64,000 nucleotides of DNA. Origin: a virus. This document shows positions 50,829-57,918 of the stretch, one piece after another. The notes beneath the pieces were generated by a model that did no database searches, had not been told where the DNA came from, and saw nothing but the letters and a program-made list of their open reading frames with translations. The stretch is taken from positions 30,913 to 94,912 of the IMG/VR virus record IMGVR_UViG_3300037246_002669. One strand, written 5' to 3'. Each line of letters starts with the position of its first letter. Position 1 is the stretch's first letter. A program made the translations under genes and the position numbers.

Positions 50829-51344
50829 TTAACTCCTATTTAACTTCTCCAGAAACTTTTTACCATATTTACGAATCATTTCGTCGTCTTTGGCAGCCAG
50901 AACTGACTGAGCATCCACCACTTTGGTGACCTCCAGATGGGCTGCGGCTGCGTAAACTCCGAAACTACGCAAACTGCGTAAAATTCGACTTGCGTTTGTC
51001 ACTACTTCAGCTATGGTGACCCCCGATACCATGATCGTACTTTCCGTTCGGAGCAAAGTACCATTTGCCGGGTAGCAGGCAAAAAAGAAGCCACTCTCGC
51101 CAGGACGGGCCAACTGCGTCTTCTTCAGAAACTTGCGCACTTTCTCCTGGAATTGCAATGATTGGTACCGTGTATTGAGCAGACTCAGCCGACTCAGTTT
51201 TTTTGTGCCCCGCAACTCCAACTTTGCGGAAACTACTTTACCAGCGGATACTCTCAATCCGGCATGGGACTCCACTACGGTTACAGACGGAAGGAACTGC
51301 CTGTCAAATATGCGATACCCCATTTCTCTGCAAAATCGAATCAT
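50829..51344 (-). CDS. 171-residue basic protein, unknown
   Basis: MIRFCREMGYRIFDRQFLPS. Lys/Arg-rich throughout (RKFLKKTQLARPGESG), with SLLNTRYQSLQFQEKVRKFL helical. The stop is one base from methyltransferase copy B. Possibly nucleic-acid binding. Confidence 0.65.
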   Translation of the reverse strand: MIRFCREMGYRIFDRQFLPSVTVVESHAGLRVSAGKVVSAKLELRGTKKLSRLSLLNTRYQSLQFQEKVRKFLKKTQLARPGESGFFFACYPANGTLLRTESTIMVSGVTIAEVVTNASRILRSLRSFGVYAAAAHLEVTKVVDAQSVLAAKDDEMIRKYGKKFLEKLNRS

Positions 51345-51379
51345 TCCTATATCTCCGCTTCAAAAAAATGTTATACAAG

Positions 51380-51399
51380 ATTTGCAAGAAATTGCAAAC
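51380..51399. repeat. TTGCAA palindrome variant, copy 13
   Basis: GA variant, 36 bases upstream of the 171-residue gene start and downstream of the 72-residue gene stop. Confidence 0.82.
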
Positions 51400-51618
51400 T
51401 TACGCCGTAGTTATCGCCAGCAGTGTATTCCCGGAAAGTATCTCAACATTAGGAACGAGGGAGTGGTCTTCAGTTGAGCACATTTGCACAAGGTAACTTC
51501 CAGCACCATTGCTCCCGTAAATGGCGGTGACTTCAAACTCGCAATCATAACGGAAATTTACTTTGTCCATCCATTCTGCATTATTTGCCAAGTCACTAAC
51601 TTTGACTAATTGAGCCAT
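51400..51618 (-). CDS. 72-residue hypothetical protein
   Basis: MAQLVKVSDLANNAEWMDKV after AAGGGGG; acidic, beta-rich. First gene of the P5 unit. Unknown. Confidence 0.65.
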   Translation of the reverse strand: MAQLVKVSDLANNAEWMDKVNFRYDCEFEVTAIYGSNGAGSYLVQMCSTEDHSLVPNVEILSGNTLLAITTA

Positions 51619-51668
51619 GATATACCCCCTTAAAAGGTTTGGGTTGATTTCCTGCCTGATTTAAATAC

Positions 51669-51697
51669 AATCTAACACCGGTTAAAATCATTGTCAA
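51669..51697 (-). promoter_or_regulatory. Promoter cassette P5
   Basis: TTGACA-17-TAGATT. The operator's distal arm is partly lost, and the TTGCAA palindrome is absent directly upstream. Confidence 0.8.
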
Positions 51698-51831
51698 ACA
51701 ATTTTTTCATAAAGATTAACAAAAACACAGAAAACTCATAAGCGACTGTTACAGGCAACTTGGCGTGGTATGATAGGGGAAGGAGATCCCCTCTATATTC
51801 CTCATCCACGTAGACGGGCACGCCAGACTCC

Positions 51832-52008
51832 CTACGGGAAAAGAACTCCCGGCAGCAGAGACAAAAATAATCCTCCTGTGACAATCCACAACACGCGGAC
51901 TATGGTAGCAGGCAACTTTATGGCGCGCATCCTTTGAAGTCCTATCAGTATAATCAGCCCACCGATTACCCCTTGAAAAACAAGCGCCGTGAATAATGTA
52001 AACTCCAT
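51832..52008 (-). CDS. 58-residue two-TM membrane protein
   Basis: MEFTLFTALVFQGVIGGLII start after AGGAGGAAAAGTG. Two hydrophobic helices (about 5-24 and 37-56) flank a basic loop (QRMRAIKLP). A candidate for superinfection exclusion or another membrane function; inference only. Confidence 0.65.
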   Translation of the reverse strand: MEFTLFTALVFQGVIGGLIILIGLQRMRAIKLPATIVRVLWIVTGGLFLSLLPGVLFP

Positions 52009-52040
52009 CACTTTTCCTCCTGATACGTAAGGGTAGGGGT

Positions 52041-52610
52041 TTACTCCTTTTTACTCAATAGAAGATCGAGCCACAAAAATGGCTCATTGTCTTTCAGCCA
52101 TTGACAGGAAGATGAAGTTGTGCAGCAATTTGGAAAATCGTATTTCACCTCCGCTTTCCATCGGGCAAGAACGGCATCCGTAAAATTGGAAAATAACCCG
52201 AGAGATATTTGACTCCCGGCAACTGCGATTCGTGATTGCCATTTTTGGTTATTCTTGTACCAGTGGACTCCAGTTACGCCAGATGAATTATTGGATTGCA
52301 TGCTCTTATTCCTCATTTGACATTGAGGACTTGTTTCTCTAAGGTTGGCAATCCAGTTGTCATGCCTAATTCTGTTCCTATGGTCAATTTGATTTTCGGG
52401 GAAATACCCATAATGCATAAGCCAGGCGATGATATGCGCGTAGTACAGTTTATTGTTTATGCCCAAAATGATATATCCGTCACGCCTACGATAGCCGGCT
52501 TCTTCACTTGTGCGACATCGGCCACAACTTATTTTGTAGGTGAAGATCCCAGTTTCAGGATCATATTTAAGTCTCCGATGTACTTTCTCGTAGGTGAGAT
52601 CTTTTTTCAC
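52041..52610 (-). CDS. HNH-AP2 homing endonuclease, paralogue 3
   Basis: 189 residues (MKKDLTYEKVHRRLKYDPET), GTG start. IDHRNRIRHDNWIANLRE and SGVTGVHWYKNNQKWQSRI keep HNH and AP2 features; the helix before it reads HIIAWLMHYG rather than HRIAW. The GTG follows a distant AAGGA. Confidence 0.87.
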   Translation of the reverse strand: MKKDLTYEKVHRRLKYDPETGIFTYKISCGRCRTSEEAGYRRRDGYIILGINNKLYYAHIIAWLMHYGYFPENQIDHRNRIRHDNWIANLRETSPQCQMRNKSMQSNNSSGVTGVHWYKNNQKWQSRIAVAGSQISLGLFSNFTDAVLARWKAEVKYDFPNCCTTSSSCQWLKDNEPFLWLDLLLSKKE

Positions 52611-52731
52611 GGGAACTTTTTCCTTATGATAGATATTTACGAACTACCTTCTTTTTCCTACATAAACATCACAGTGTCTCGCCAATTGGAAAGATACGGG
52701 CCGGAACCCCGACCGACCCGGTTCGGCCGGA

Positions 52732-53994
52732 CTACTTAGGTTTTGTTATTGCGCCACGCTGAATGATGGTGGTCCGGACCTTGGAATATTTATCAATTTC
52801 GTGGTTTTTGACCGTAGCGGTCAAAGCGATTGTCTCACCGATTTCCAACATTTTCTCAGTGTCCTTCCTCCACCAACTCCCGCCAGATTTGAACCACTTC
52901 AGATGGTTACCACTTTCGTCCTCAAAAGTAAGGATGGCGACCGGGCCGTAGTCATTACTGAAGGTGTGTTCCTTAACCAGCCGAACCGCACCGAAGTCCC
53001 TCCGCTCCTTAATATTGCCAATGTACTGACTCGACGATGCGGCCGCGTCCTTCTCCAACTGCAGGGCCTTTGCCTGTTTTGCCAGTTCCCGGTGATGGAA
53101 AGAGAACATACTCGCGGCAAAACCAGCAGACTTTGCCTTGATACTTCCGATACCCACCAAAACATCCAGATGGATTTGGTAATCATTCAAATCATGGCGA
53201 CCATGCAAGGCGGACTTCACACACTCGATTATTTCCGTTGCCTTTTTCCAGTGGCGGGACTGGACTTCTTTGCGAAACCGCTCATTTGCCCTGGGACTTT
53301 CCATAAAATTCATGGCAGTTGCAGAGGTACTACGAAGCGGAAGATCACCGTAATATTCATTTACCTGTTTCCTGGTAACAAAGGAACCTTCCTGTTCCAC
53401 GGTAAGGCAGACTGCGGCAAGGAACTCATGAAGGCAGATGTGGAAGTCACCTCTTGACAGTCGCATTCCGAACTCTTCCTCCTCCATTTCCGGATCGAAG
53501 AACATACTATTGAAATTGACGCCCGACTGGAAAATGATACTCGCGGGGTCATGTCCCAGGTAATCCTTTAAGCACTGTTTGCCCACCATGATCCGATTCC
53601 CGTCCTCATTTTCAAGGATGTAGCCGTACTTGCGTGTTCGGTTGGTATTGCAGTGTTCGCAAGTGACTTTTTCAATTCGTCCTATTTCCTTGCCCGGAAC
53701 CGGATAAACAAGCACTGCATCCCCCTCGGCATCGACAGTTGCGGCAAGGTGCCATCCATTAACCCTTATGTCCGCCCCCCATGTTATGGTTGCATGAATA
53801 ACATCGACTGTGACTTTCGGGGTCCGTGTGGTTGCCTCTAAGGTGATCTCGGAGGACTCGCCCAGTTTGAAGGATACCGTTTCGGGAATTCCCAGTCTGG
53901 CGCATCTCCGGTTAAGAGTTGCGATTTTATTGGTGAAAGATTTAAGACTATAAAGGTCAATGTTACCTGTTGCCGTGTAAATATTTTTAGCCAT
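52732..53994 (-). CDS. 420-residue protein with zinc knuckle and OB-like C-terminus
   Basis: MAKNIYTATGNIDLYSLKSF after AAAGGAG. The middle has VTCEHCNTNRTRKYGYILEN followed by a CLKDYLG segment (zinc site). The C-terminal YGPVAILTFEDESGNHLKWF then IALTATVKNHEIDKYSKVRT could be an OB-fold binding single-stranded DNA. It is the largest product of the P6 unit. Related phage proteins are usually annotated as hypothetical. Confidence 0.7.
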   Translation of the reverse strand: MAKNIYTATGNIDLYSLKSFTNKIATLNRRCARLGIPETVSFKLGESSEITLEATTRTPKVTVDVIHATITWGADIRVNGWHLAATVDAEGDAVLVYPVPGKEIGRIEKVTCEHCNTNRTRKYGYILENEDGNRIMVGKQCLKDYLGHDPASIIFQSGVNFNSMFFDPEMEEEEFGMRLSRGDFHICLHEFLAAVCLTVEQEGSFVTRKQVNEYYGDLPLRSTSATAMNFMESPRANERFRKEVQSRHWKKATEIIECVKSALHGRHDLNDYQIHLDVLVGIGSIKAKSAGFAASMFSFHHRELAKQAKALQLEKDAAASSSQYIGNIKERRDFGAVRLVKEHTFSNDYGPVAILTFEDESGNHLKWFKSGGSWWRKDTEKMLEIGETIALTATVKNHEIDKYSKVRTTIIQRGAITKPK

Positions 53995-54054
53995 CTTGGG
54001 ACTCCTTTCAAAAAAGGTGCGAGGTTAAAGGCCGTTTCCTGCCGTGTTAAATAC

Positions 54055-54083
54055 AATCTAACACCGGTTAAAATCATTGTCAA
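54055..54083 (-). promoter_or_regulatory. Promoter cassette P6 with full operator
   Basis: TTGACA-17-TAGATT. The -10 is inside the complete GTGTTAGAT/ATTTAACAC palindrome. Confidence 0.85.
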
Positions 54084-54087
54084 GGAT

Positions 54088-54107
54088 ATTTGCAATTTAT
54101 TGCAAAA
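54088..54107. repeat. Dispersed TTGCAA palindrome, copy 14
   Basis: One outer mismatch, TT centre. It lies 4 bases upstream of the P6 -35. Confidence 0.88.
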
Positions 54108-54133
54108 ATAAAAAGGGACTCCCGAAGGAATCC
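54108..54133 (-). terminator. Terminator upstream of P6
   Basis: GGGGATTCC-TTC-GGGAGTCCC stem, TTTTTATTTTT after it on the minus strand. Confidence 0.75.
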
Positions 54134-54167
54134 CCATTTTTCGTACTTTGTAGCTGACTAAGTGGCA

Positions 54168-54461
54168 TTACAGGTGAGTGTAAAGTCCGGTAACTTCGGC
54201 GAAGATGGATTGCAATTGATCATTATAGATGTCACTGTGGGAGACTACTTCCGGGCAGTCAAAAGTTTTGCGATTGAACTTGAAAAACTGTACATTGTAA
54301 AGGTCACTACCGTTCAAGGTGACTTTGCACTTGTTGGTTTTCCGGCATCCCTTGAAACTGAATTGTAATGCATCACCACAGTCCATGAAATTCGTGGCTC
54401 CGGTCATTGCCTTAAATTTATTGCCGCCCAATTGCAGAAGTATCGTTTTTGCTACACTCAT
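54168..54461 (-). CDS. 97-residue phage protein of unknown function
   Basis: MSVAKTILLQLGGNKFKAMT, then LQFSFKGCRKTNKCKVTLNG and SDLYNVQFFKF. The GGNKFKAMTGA start and DLYNVQF segment look like a small phage hypothetical family. The last gene of the P7 unit. Confidence 0.68.
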   Translation of the reverse strand: MSVAKTILLQLGGNKFKAMTGATNFMDCGDALQFSFKGCRKTNKCKVTLNGSDLYNVQFFKFNRKTFDCPEVVSHSDIYNDQLQSIFAEVTGLYTHL

Positions 54462-54497
54462 GATCCCTTTCCTCTTACTTTAAAATTGCATGGTAAA

Positions 54498-54515
54498 GGG
54501 CACTCGAAAGTGCCC
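54498..54515 (-). terminator. Weak hairpin after the 81-residue gene
   Basis: GGGCACT-TTCG-AGTGCCC stem followed by only TTTACC on the minus strand; may pause rather than terminate. Confidence 0.45.
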
Positions 54516-54524
54516 CACTGTGGA

Positions 54525-54770
54525 CTACAGGGTGGAAATGTAATGAGCCAGTTCCGGATGCATTCCGACTTTCTCCAGTTTTTTCATGATAACCTTGTTA
54601 CTCCATCCGGCAGCAATCAATTCCGCTGACAACTCCTCTTCCTCCCGTTCAATGGCCGCGCCTATCAGATCCGAGCACTCCCCAGCTCCCATGGGATCGC
54701 TAAATATTTCGGATGTTTCCTTTTTAAACCTACAAATTTTGATTAATGCCTGTGAAATTGTCATACCCAT
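54525..54770 (-). CDS. 81-residue helical hypothetical protein
   Basis: MGMTISQALIKICRFKKETS after AGGAGGAG; acidic helix IEREEEELSAELIAAGWSNK. Unknown. Confidence 0.65.
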   Translation of the reverse strand: MGMTISQALIKICRFKKETSEIFSDPMGAGECSDLIGAAIEREEEELSAELIAAGWSNKVIMKKLEKVGMHPELAHYISTL

Positions 54771-54870
54771 GATAACTGACTCCTCCTAAGATTAAGATTT
54801 AAAGGTTTTTTCATGGAGACTTTTCCTTTAATGGATAGTCAGAATGCCGGTCTTATAAACATCATTTGTG

Positions 54871-55026
54871 TCAGGAACAAATTGCAAATATAAGAGCCAC
54901 CCCCGCCACCACAACGGCTGCAACATCGATGCCTTCAGTGACGGCCAGTCCCGCCACCAGTAATATAAATAAGATCACTGCCAGTGCCACAACAAACTTT
55001 AGGAAAAAATTCATTAACAGTTCCAT
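54871..55026 (-). CDS. 51-residue two-TM membrane protein
   Basis: MELLMNFFLKFVVALAVILF, a second hydrophobic helix after TEGIDVAA. AAAGGA precedes the ATG, which follows the upstream stop by 4 bases. Nearly all hydrophobic. Confidence 0.62.
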   Translation of the reverse strand: MELLMNFFLKFVVALAVILFILLVAGLAVTEGIDVAAVVVAGVALIFAICS

Positions 55027-55030
55027 GGCC

Positions 55031-55297
55031 TCAGGTTCCTTTCAATTTGTCGCCCACTATCTTTCGAAGGGCAGTGTCGATGGGATCATCATTCAGGTAC
55101 TGGGACAACTCATTGAACAGACCACGCCGTTCCTCCTGTGAAAATGCCGCCCGGAACCAATTCCACCGGAAACTCATTGATGTGAATGCGGCCTTTTCGC
55201 GGCACTTCTTCTCCCATTCCACAATACCCTCACCCTTGATCTTGGCACTCAGCATTTTCTCTTTTATCCTATCGAAATGACCAACTTTCATTTTCAT
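55031..55297 (-). CDS. 88-residue basic protein
   Basis: MKMKVGHFDRIKEKMLSAKI after GGGAG. Rich in Lys/Arg/Trp (FRWNWFRAAFSQEERRG). Unknown, possibly nucleic-acid binding. The ATG at 55297 rather than a GTG at 55303 gives the better spacing. Confidence 0.62.
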   Translation of the reverse strand: MKMKVGHFDRIKEKMLSAKIKGEGIVEWEKKCREKAAFTSMSFRWNWFRAAFSQEERRGLFNELSQYLNDDPIDTALRKIVGDKLKGT

Positions 55298-55371
55298 TTT
55301 CACTTTTCTCCCTTTACAAGATAATGGTTCTTGCCGTGATAAGAGCAAACTAACACCGGGTAAAATGAGTG

Positions 55372-55393
55372 GTGCCCGGTAAAGTCACGGGCA
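55372..55393 (-). terminator. GC-rich hairpin after the 98-residue gene
   Basis: GTGCCCG-TGACTTTAC-CGGGCAC stem; followed by CACTCATTTT, so termination strength is uncertain. Confidence 0.5.
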
Positions 55394-55403
55394 CCCGGTT
55401 ACC

Positions 55404-55700
55404 TTAGATGAACAGTAAAACAAATTCCATGCCGTCCTTGATCAGGCGCTTGCGAGTCAGTACATGAGCAGCACTTTCCGGGACGTTTTCATCCTCCATG
55501 GTTTCATAGACAGACTGCCTGTACAGTCCACAGACACACTGGACAGCTTCATGATAGTTGAAAGTAACTGTCACTGCATGTTGCAATCGGGAGTGATACC
55601 GGTTAATATTAGCGCCGAGCCGGGACTCACTTTCCGGGATGCCTAAATTGTCAAAAAGTGCAAGGTCGGACTTCATCCATTCAAGAAAAATAACGTTCAT
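55404..55700 (-). CDS. 98-residue hypothetical protein
   Basis: MNVIFLEWMKSDLALFDNLG after CAGGAG. Helical, includes ANINRYHSRLQHAVTVTF. First gene of the P7 unit. Unknown. Confidence 0.65.
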   Translation of the reverse strand: MNVIFLEWMKSDLALFDNLGIPESESRLGANINRYHSRLQHAVTVTFNYHEAVQCVCGLYRQSVYETMEDENVPESAAHVLTRKRLIKDGMEFVLLFI

Positions 55701-55760
55701 GACTGATCTCCTGCAAAGGTTAAGGTTAGATGCGGGAGTCACTCCCGCCGTGTTAAATAC

Positions 55761-55789
55761 AATCTAACACCGGTTAAAATCATTGTCAA
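55761..55789 (-). promoter_or_regulatory. Promoter cassette P7 with full operator
   Basis: TTGACA-17-TAGATT inside the same operator as P3 and P6. Confidence 0.85.
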
Positions 55790-55794
55790 GGGAT

Positions 55795-55814
55795 TATTGC
55801 AAGAAATTGCAAAT
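55795..55814. repeat. TTGCAA palindrome variant, copy 15
   Basis: GA variant 5 bases upstream of the P7 -35. Confidence 0.85.
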
Positions 55815-55837
55815 AAAAAGGACCCCCGGAGGGGTCC
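55814..55837 (-). terminator. Strong terminator upstream of P7
   Basis: GGACCCC-TCCG-GGGGTCC stem then TTTTTATT on the minus strand. Confidence 0.85.
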
Positions 55838-55846
55838 CAGTGATGT

Positions 55847-56044
55847 TTAGTCCTCCCATTCGACCCCAAGGAGGGTAAGGGAAGCCGAAGGCCAGTAGGC
55901 ACCCGGTTCGAGGGGTTCCTCCGGGACGGTGATGGTAAAGTGCCGAAGAATTGAGGGTTCAATTACGTGCGCAATTTCATCATTACCAGGGATTCCGTTT
56001 TTGTCGTGTATAATGTAGGTGATCGATATAAGTTTTTTTGCCAT
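55847..56044 (-). CDS. 65-residue hypothetical protein (P8 unit)
   Basis: MAKKLISITYIIHDKNGIPG after GGAGGAAAAGTGTC. Beta-rich with an acidic/Pro C-terminus. A single-gene unit between P8 and a strong terminator. Unknown. Confidence 0.65.
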   Translation of the reverse strand: MAKKLISITYIIHDKNGIPGNDEIAHVIEPSILRHFTITVPEEPLEPGAYWPSASLTLLGVEWED

Positions 56045-56101
56045 GACACTTTTCCTCCATTAAGGTTCGGGTTGTAGGCCATTTCCTGCCCTGTTAGATA
56101 T

Positions 56102-56130
56102 AAGATACCACCGGGTAAAATCATTGTCAA
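56102..56130 (-). promoter_or_regulatory. Promoter cassette P8, diverged
   Basis: TTGACA, 17 bases, TATCTT; the operator is partly rewritten while the -35 block is conserved. Confidence 0.75.
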
Positions 56131-56135
56131 GGTAT

Positions 56136-56155
56136 TCGTGCAATTTATTGCAAAT
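56136..56155. repeat. TTGCAA palindrome variant, copy 16
   Basis: GTGC replaces TTGC in one arm; it lies 5 bases upstream of the P8 -35. Confidence 0.8.
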
Positions 56156-56156
56156 G

Positions 56157-56182
56157 AAAAGGCACCCGGTTTCCCAAGTGCC
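56157..56182 (-). terminator. Terminator upstream of P8
   Basis: GGCAC...GTGCC stem followed by TTTTC on the minus strand. It ends the PhaC-like and zinc-mini-protein unit. Confidence 0.65.
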
Positions 56183-56196
56183 TTCATGTCAAACTC

Positions 56197-56283
56197 TCAT
56201 GATATTAAGGACAGGGGATTTCCACACCAGGGGCAGCCTCCCTTTGCCTTTCCTACATAGTCGCACCACGTACAGTGACTCAC
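56197..56283 (-). CDS. 28-residue zinc-ribbon mini protein
   Basis: GTG start sharing a base with the upstream TAG stop. The product is HCTWCDYVGKAKGGCPWCGN between short ends, two CxxC knuckles and little else. Translational coupling and the clean motif argue it is real despite its size. Confidence 0.5.
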   Translation of the reverse strand: MSHCTWCDYVGKAKGGCPWCGNPLSLIS

Positions 56284-56447
56284 TACTTTTCACCATTTCC
56301 CTTTAATATGATATCCGTGCCACTTGTTATGACATCAATGTCCGTTCCGTCATGGCCAAAAGTACTGATTCTTGAGCCGTCCGGTTTACGAAGAGAACTC
56401 GGTGATCCATTGCCCTCTATCCTCTTGATGTACTCGGGTCTCTTCAT
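56283..56447 (-). CDS. 54-residue hypothetical protein
   Basis: MKRPEYIKRIEGNGSPSSLR after AAGGAG; basic start, then an acidic beta tail (GHDGTDIDVITSGTD). Unknown; lies between the PhaC-like gene and the mini zinc protein. Confidence 0.6.
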   Translation of the reverse strand: MKRPEYIKRIEGNGSPSSLRKPDGSRISTFGHDGTDIDVITSGTDIILKGNGEK

Positions 56448-56496
56448 GATAATCATTCTCCTTATGTTGAGGGTTACTTTCTCCGGGCACTATGCC

Positions 56497-57579
56497 CTAC
56501 AAGTGCCGCCTGTCTAACCGCAGCATTCTTTTTGCGATATGCCGTGCGGACGCTGCTTTCAACCGCAGCATCATTCGTTTAAGTTTGACCTGACTCTTCT
56601 TTCCGATGTAAACGCCCATGTGTCCAGCATTGAGAGCGTGTTCGACTACATATTCTGACGCCACTTTATACATAATGGCCCTTGCTGACTCCTTGACGGT
56701 GATGTCGTCAGTCTTTCCCCAGGTGACACCCACGGGAATTGTGATCTTCGAAGGATCGACCAACCTACCGTGTATTTCCAACTTTCCGTTGATCATTTTA
56801 TTGTCACGGAAACCGTCACGGTTGACATCTACGACCCAGCCGCCTTCGGTATCCTGAGGACGGTAAAACCACTTCCTGAATATCGCAGTCTCTTCCAGTG
56901 CCTGACTTCTGCCGTGGACTACATTGTTGACAATCTTGAGATAATCGCCGATGAACCGTTCATAAGGGTTCATCATTACAAAATTGGTCAGGAGCACTTT
57001 TCCCGGCATGATGCCGTCATTGTCCGCAACAATCTTCTCGACCGGGCCGATGCCGAACATCTTGACAAGGTCGTAAAAATAACCTCCCCCTTTATGAAAA
57101 TCTGTCGCGGAAGCCATAAGGTGCAAGGACAAGATATCTGACTCGTCAATGGCAGTATGGCATAACAGGGAGTAACCGCCTTGGCACATGCCGATCAAAT
57201 GAACCGGGCGATCGATGAGCTTGATCACTTCGGCTACATGGTCCACAAGATCTTCAAAATAAACATTTTCATGAGTTCCCGCCGGGTGATAGCATAAGGC
57301 ATAGACGGGACTGTCGGGCATGCAGTTTTTAATGGTCTCGACTGGGGACTTCCCAGGAGACATCGAGAGAAGAACTTTTTCATCATGGCCGGATGTAGGG
57401 GGCCTGAACAAAACTGGATCTCCGGGACCGTCCTGGAACTTCCGAATGTAATACACGGAATTTGAAAAAATAATCTCGTTCTCATCGTAGCATTCTACTG
57501 GTCCTGTTGCGCATGCAGTTGCCCAGAATTTGCCAATATTCTCAAACATGTTATCCCATACGTTAAAATGCTGTTCCAC
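56497..57579 (-). CDS. PhaC-like alpha/beta hydrolase with Cys nucleophile
   Basis: 360 residues; GTG start set by GAGGAG 7 bases upstream. GMCQGG (Cys132) is the G-x-C-x-G-G lipase-like box of polyhydroxyalkanoate synthases. Asp291/292 (GKTDDIT) and His320 (AGHMGVYIG) complete the triad. RKWFYRPQDTEGGWVVDVNR then IHGRLVDPSKITIPVG also follows the PhaC order. Short compared with full PhaC (about 355-590), but near class III. It may polymerise or hydrolyse hydroxyacyl thioesters, or be a repurposed esterase. PhaZ-type depolymerase is the alternative. Confidence 0.75.
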   Translation of the reverse strand: MEQHFNVWDNMFENIGKFWATACATGPVECYDENEIIFSNSVYYIRKFQDGPGDPVLFRPPTSGHDEKVLLSMSPGKSPVETIKNCMPDSPVYALCYHPAGTHENVYFEDLVDHVAEVIKLIDRPVHLIGMCQGGYSLLCHTAIDESDILSLHLMASATDFHKGGGYFYDLVKMFGIGPVEKIVADNDGIMPGKVLLTNFVMMNPYERFIGDYLKIVNNVVHGRSQALEETAIFRKWFYRPQDTEGGWVVDVNRDGFRDNKMINGKLEIHGRLVDPSKITIPVGVTWGKTDDITVKESARAIMYKVASEYVVEHALNAGHMGVYIGKKSQVKLKRMMLRLKAASARHIAKRMLRLDRRHL

Positions 57580-57623
57580 GATGTTACTCCTCTGCCGCCG
57601 AAATATTATTGACGGCATGTTTA

Positions 57624-57827
57624 CTACGTTTTACTATTCCTGACTTTCAAGCACTCCGGGCATGTCACATTATATGACGGAGTCGGAGTGCATATCAGTG
57701 AGACTCGGCGGTCGCACAAAGTATCTGTAGACAATGCATGGGTTAAGTGTATTTCACTACTTCCGCGCACTGATACTCCCATCAGACCATTCCTATCACG
57801 GCCACCTGTTACTGTGCGTCTTCGCAT
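57624..57827 (-). CDS. 67-residue protein with C-terminal zinc knuckle
   Basis: MRRRTVTGGRDRNGLMGVSV, ends TLCDRRVSLICTPTPSYN followed by VTCPECLKV. The LCG/LCD ... VTCPEC pattern is common in small phage proteins. AGGAGG lies 10 bases before the ATG. Confidence 0.6.
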   Translation of the reverse strand: MRRRTVTGGRDRNGLMGVSVRGSSEIHLTHALSTDTLCDRRVSLICTPTPSYNVTCPECLKVRNSKT

Positions 57828-57918
57828 TATCCCACTACCTCCTGCAACCAGTTGAACTTATTGGAAGTTCATTACTTTTATACGATAACTAATTGAGTCC
57901 AGTCAGAAGGGCGCTCCT

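Noticed and set aside
51672-51884. 70-codon minus-strand frame with CLCC
   Set aside because: Starts at a TTG without a ribosome site, overlaps the well-supported two-TM gene at 51832-52008, and its stop lies inside promoter P5.
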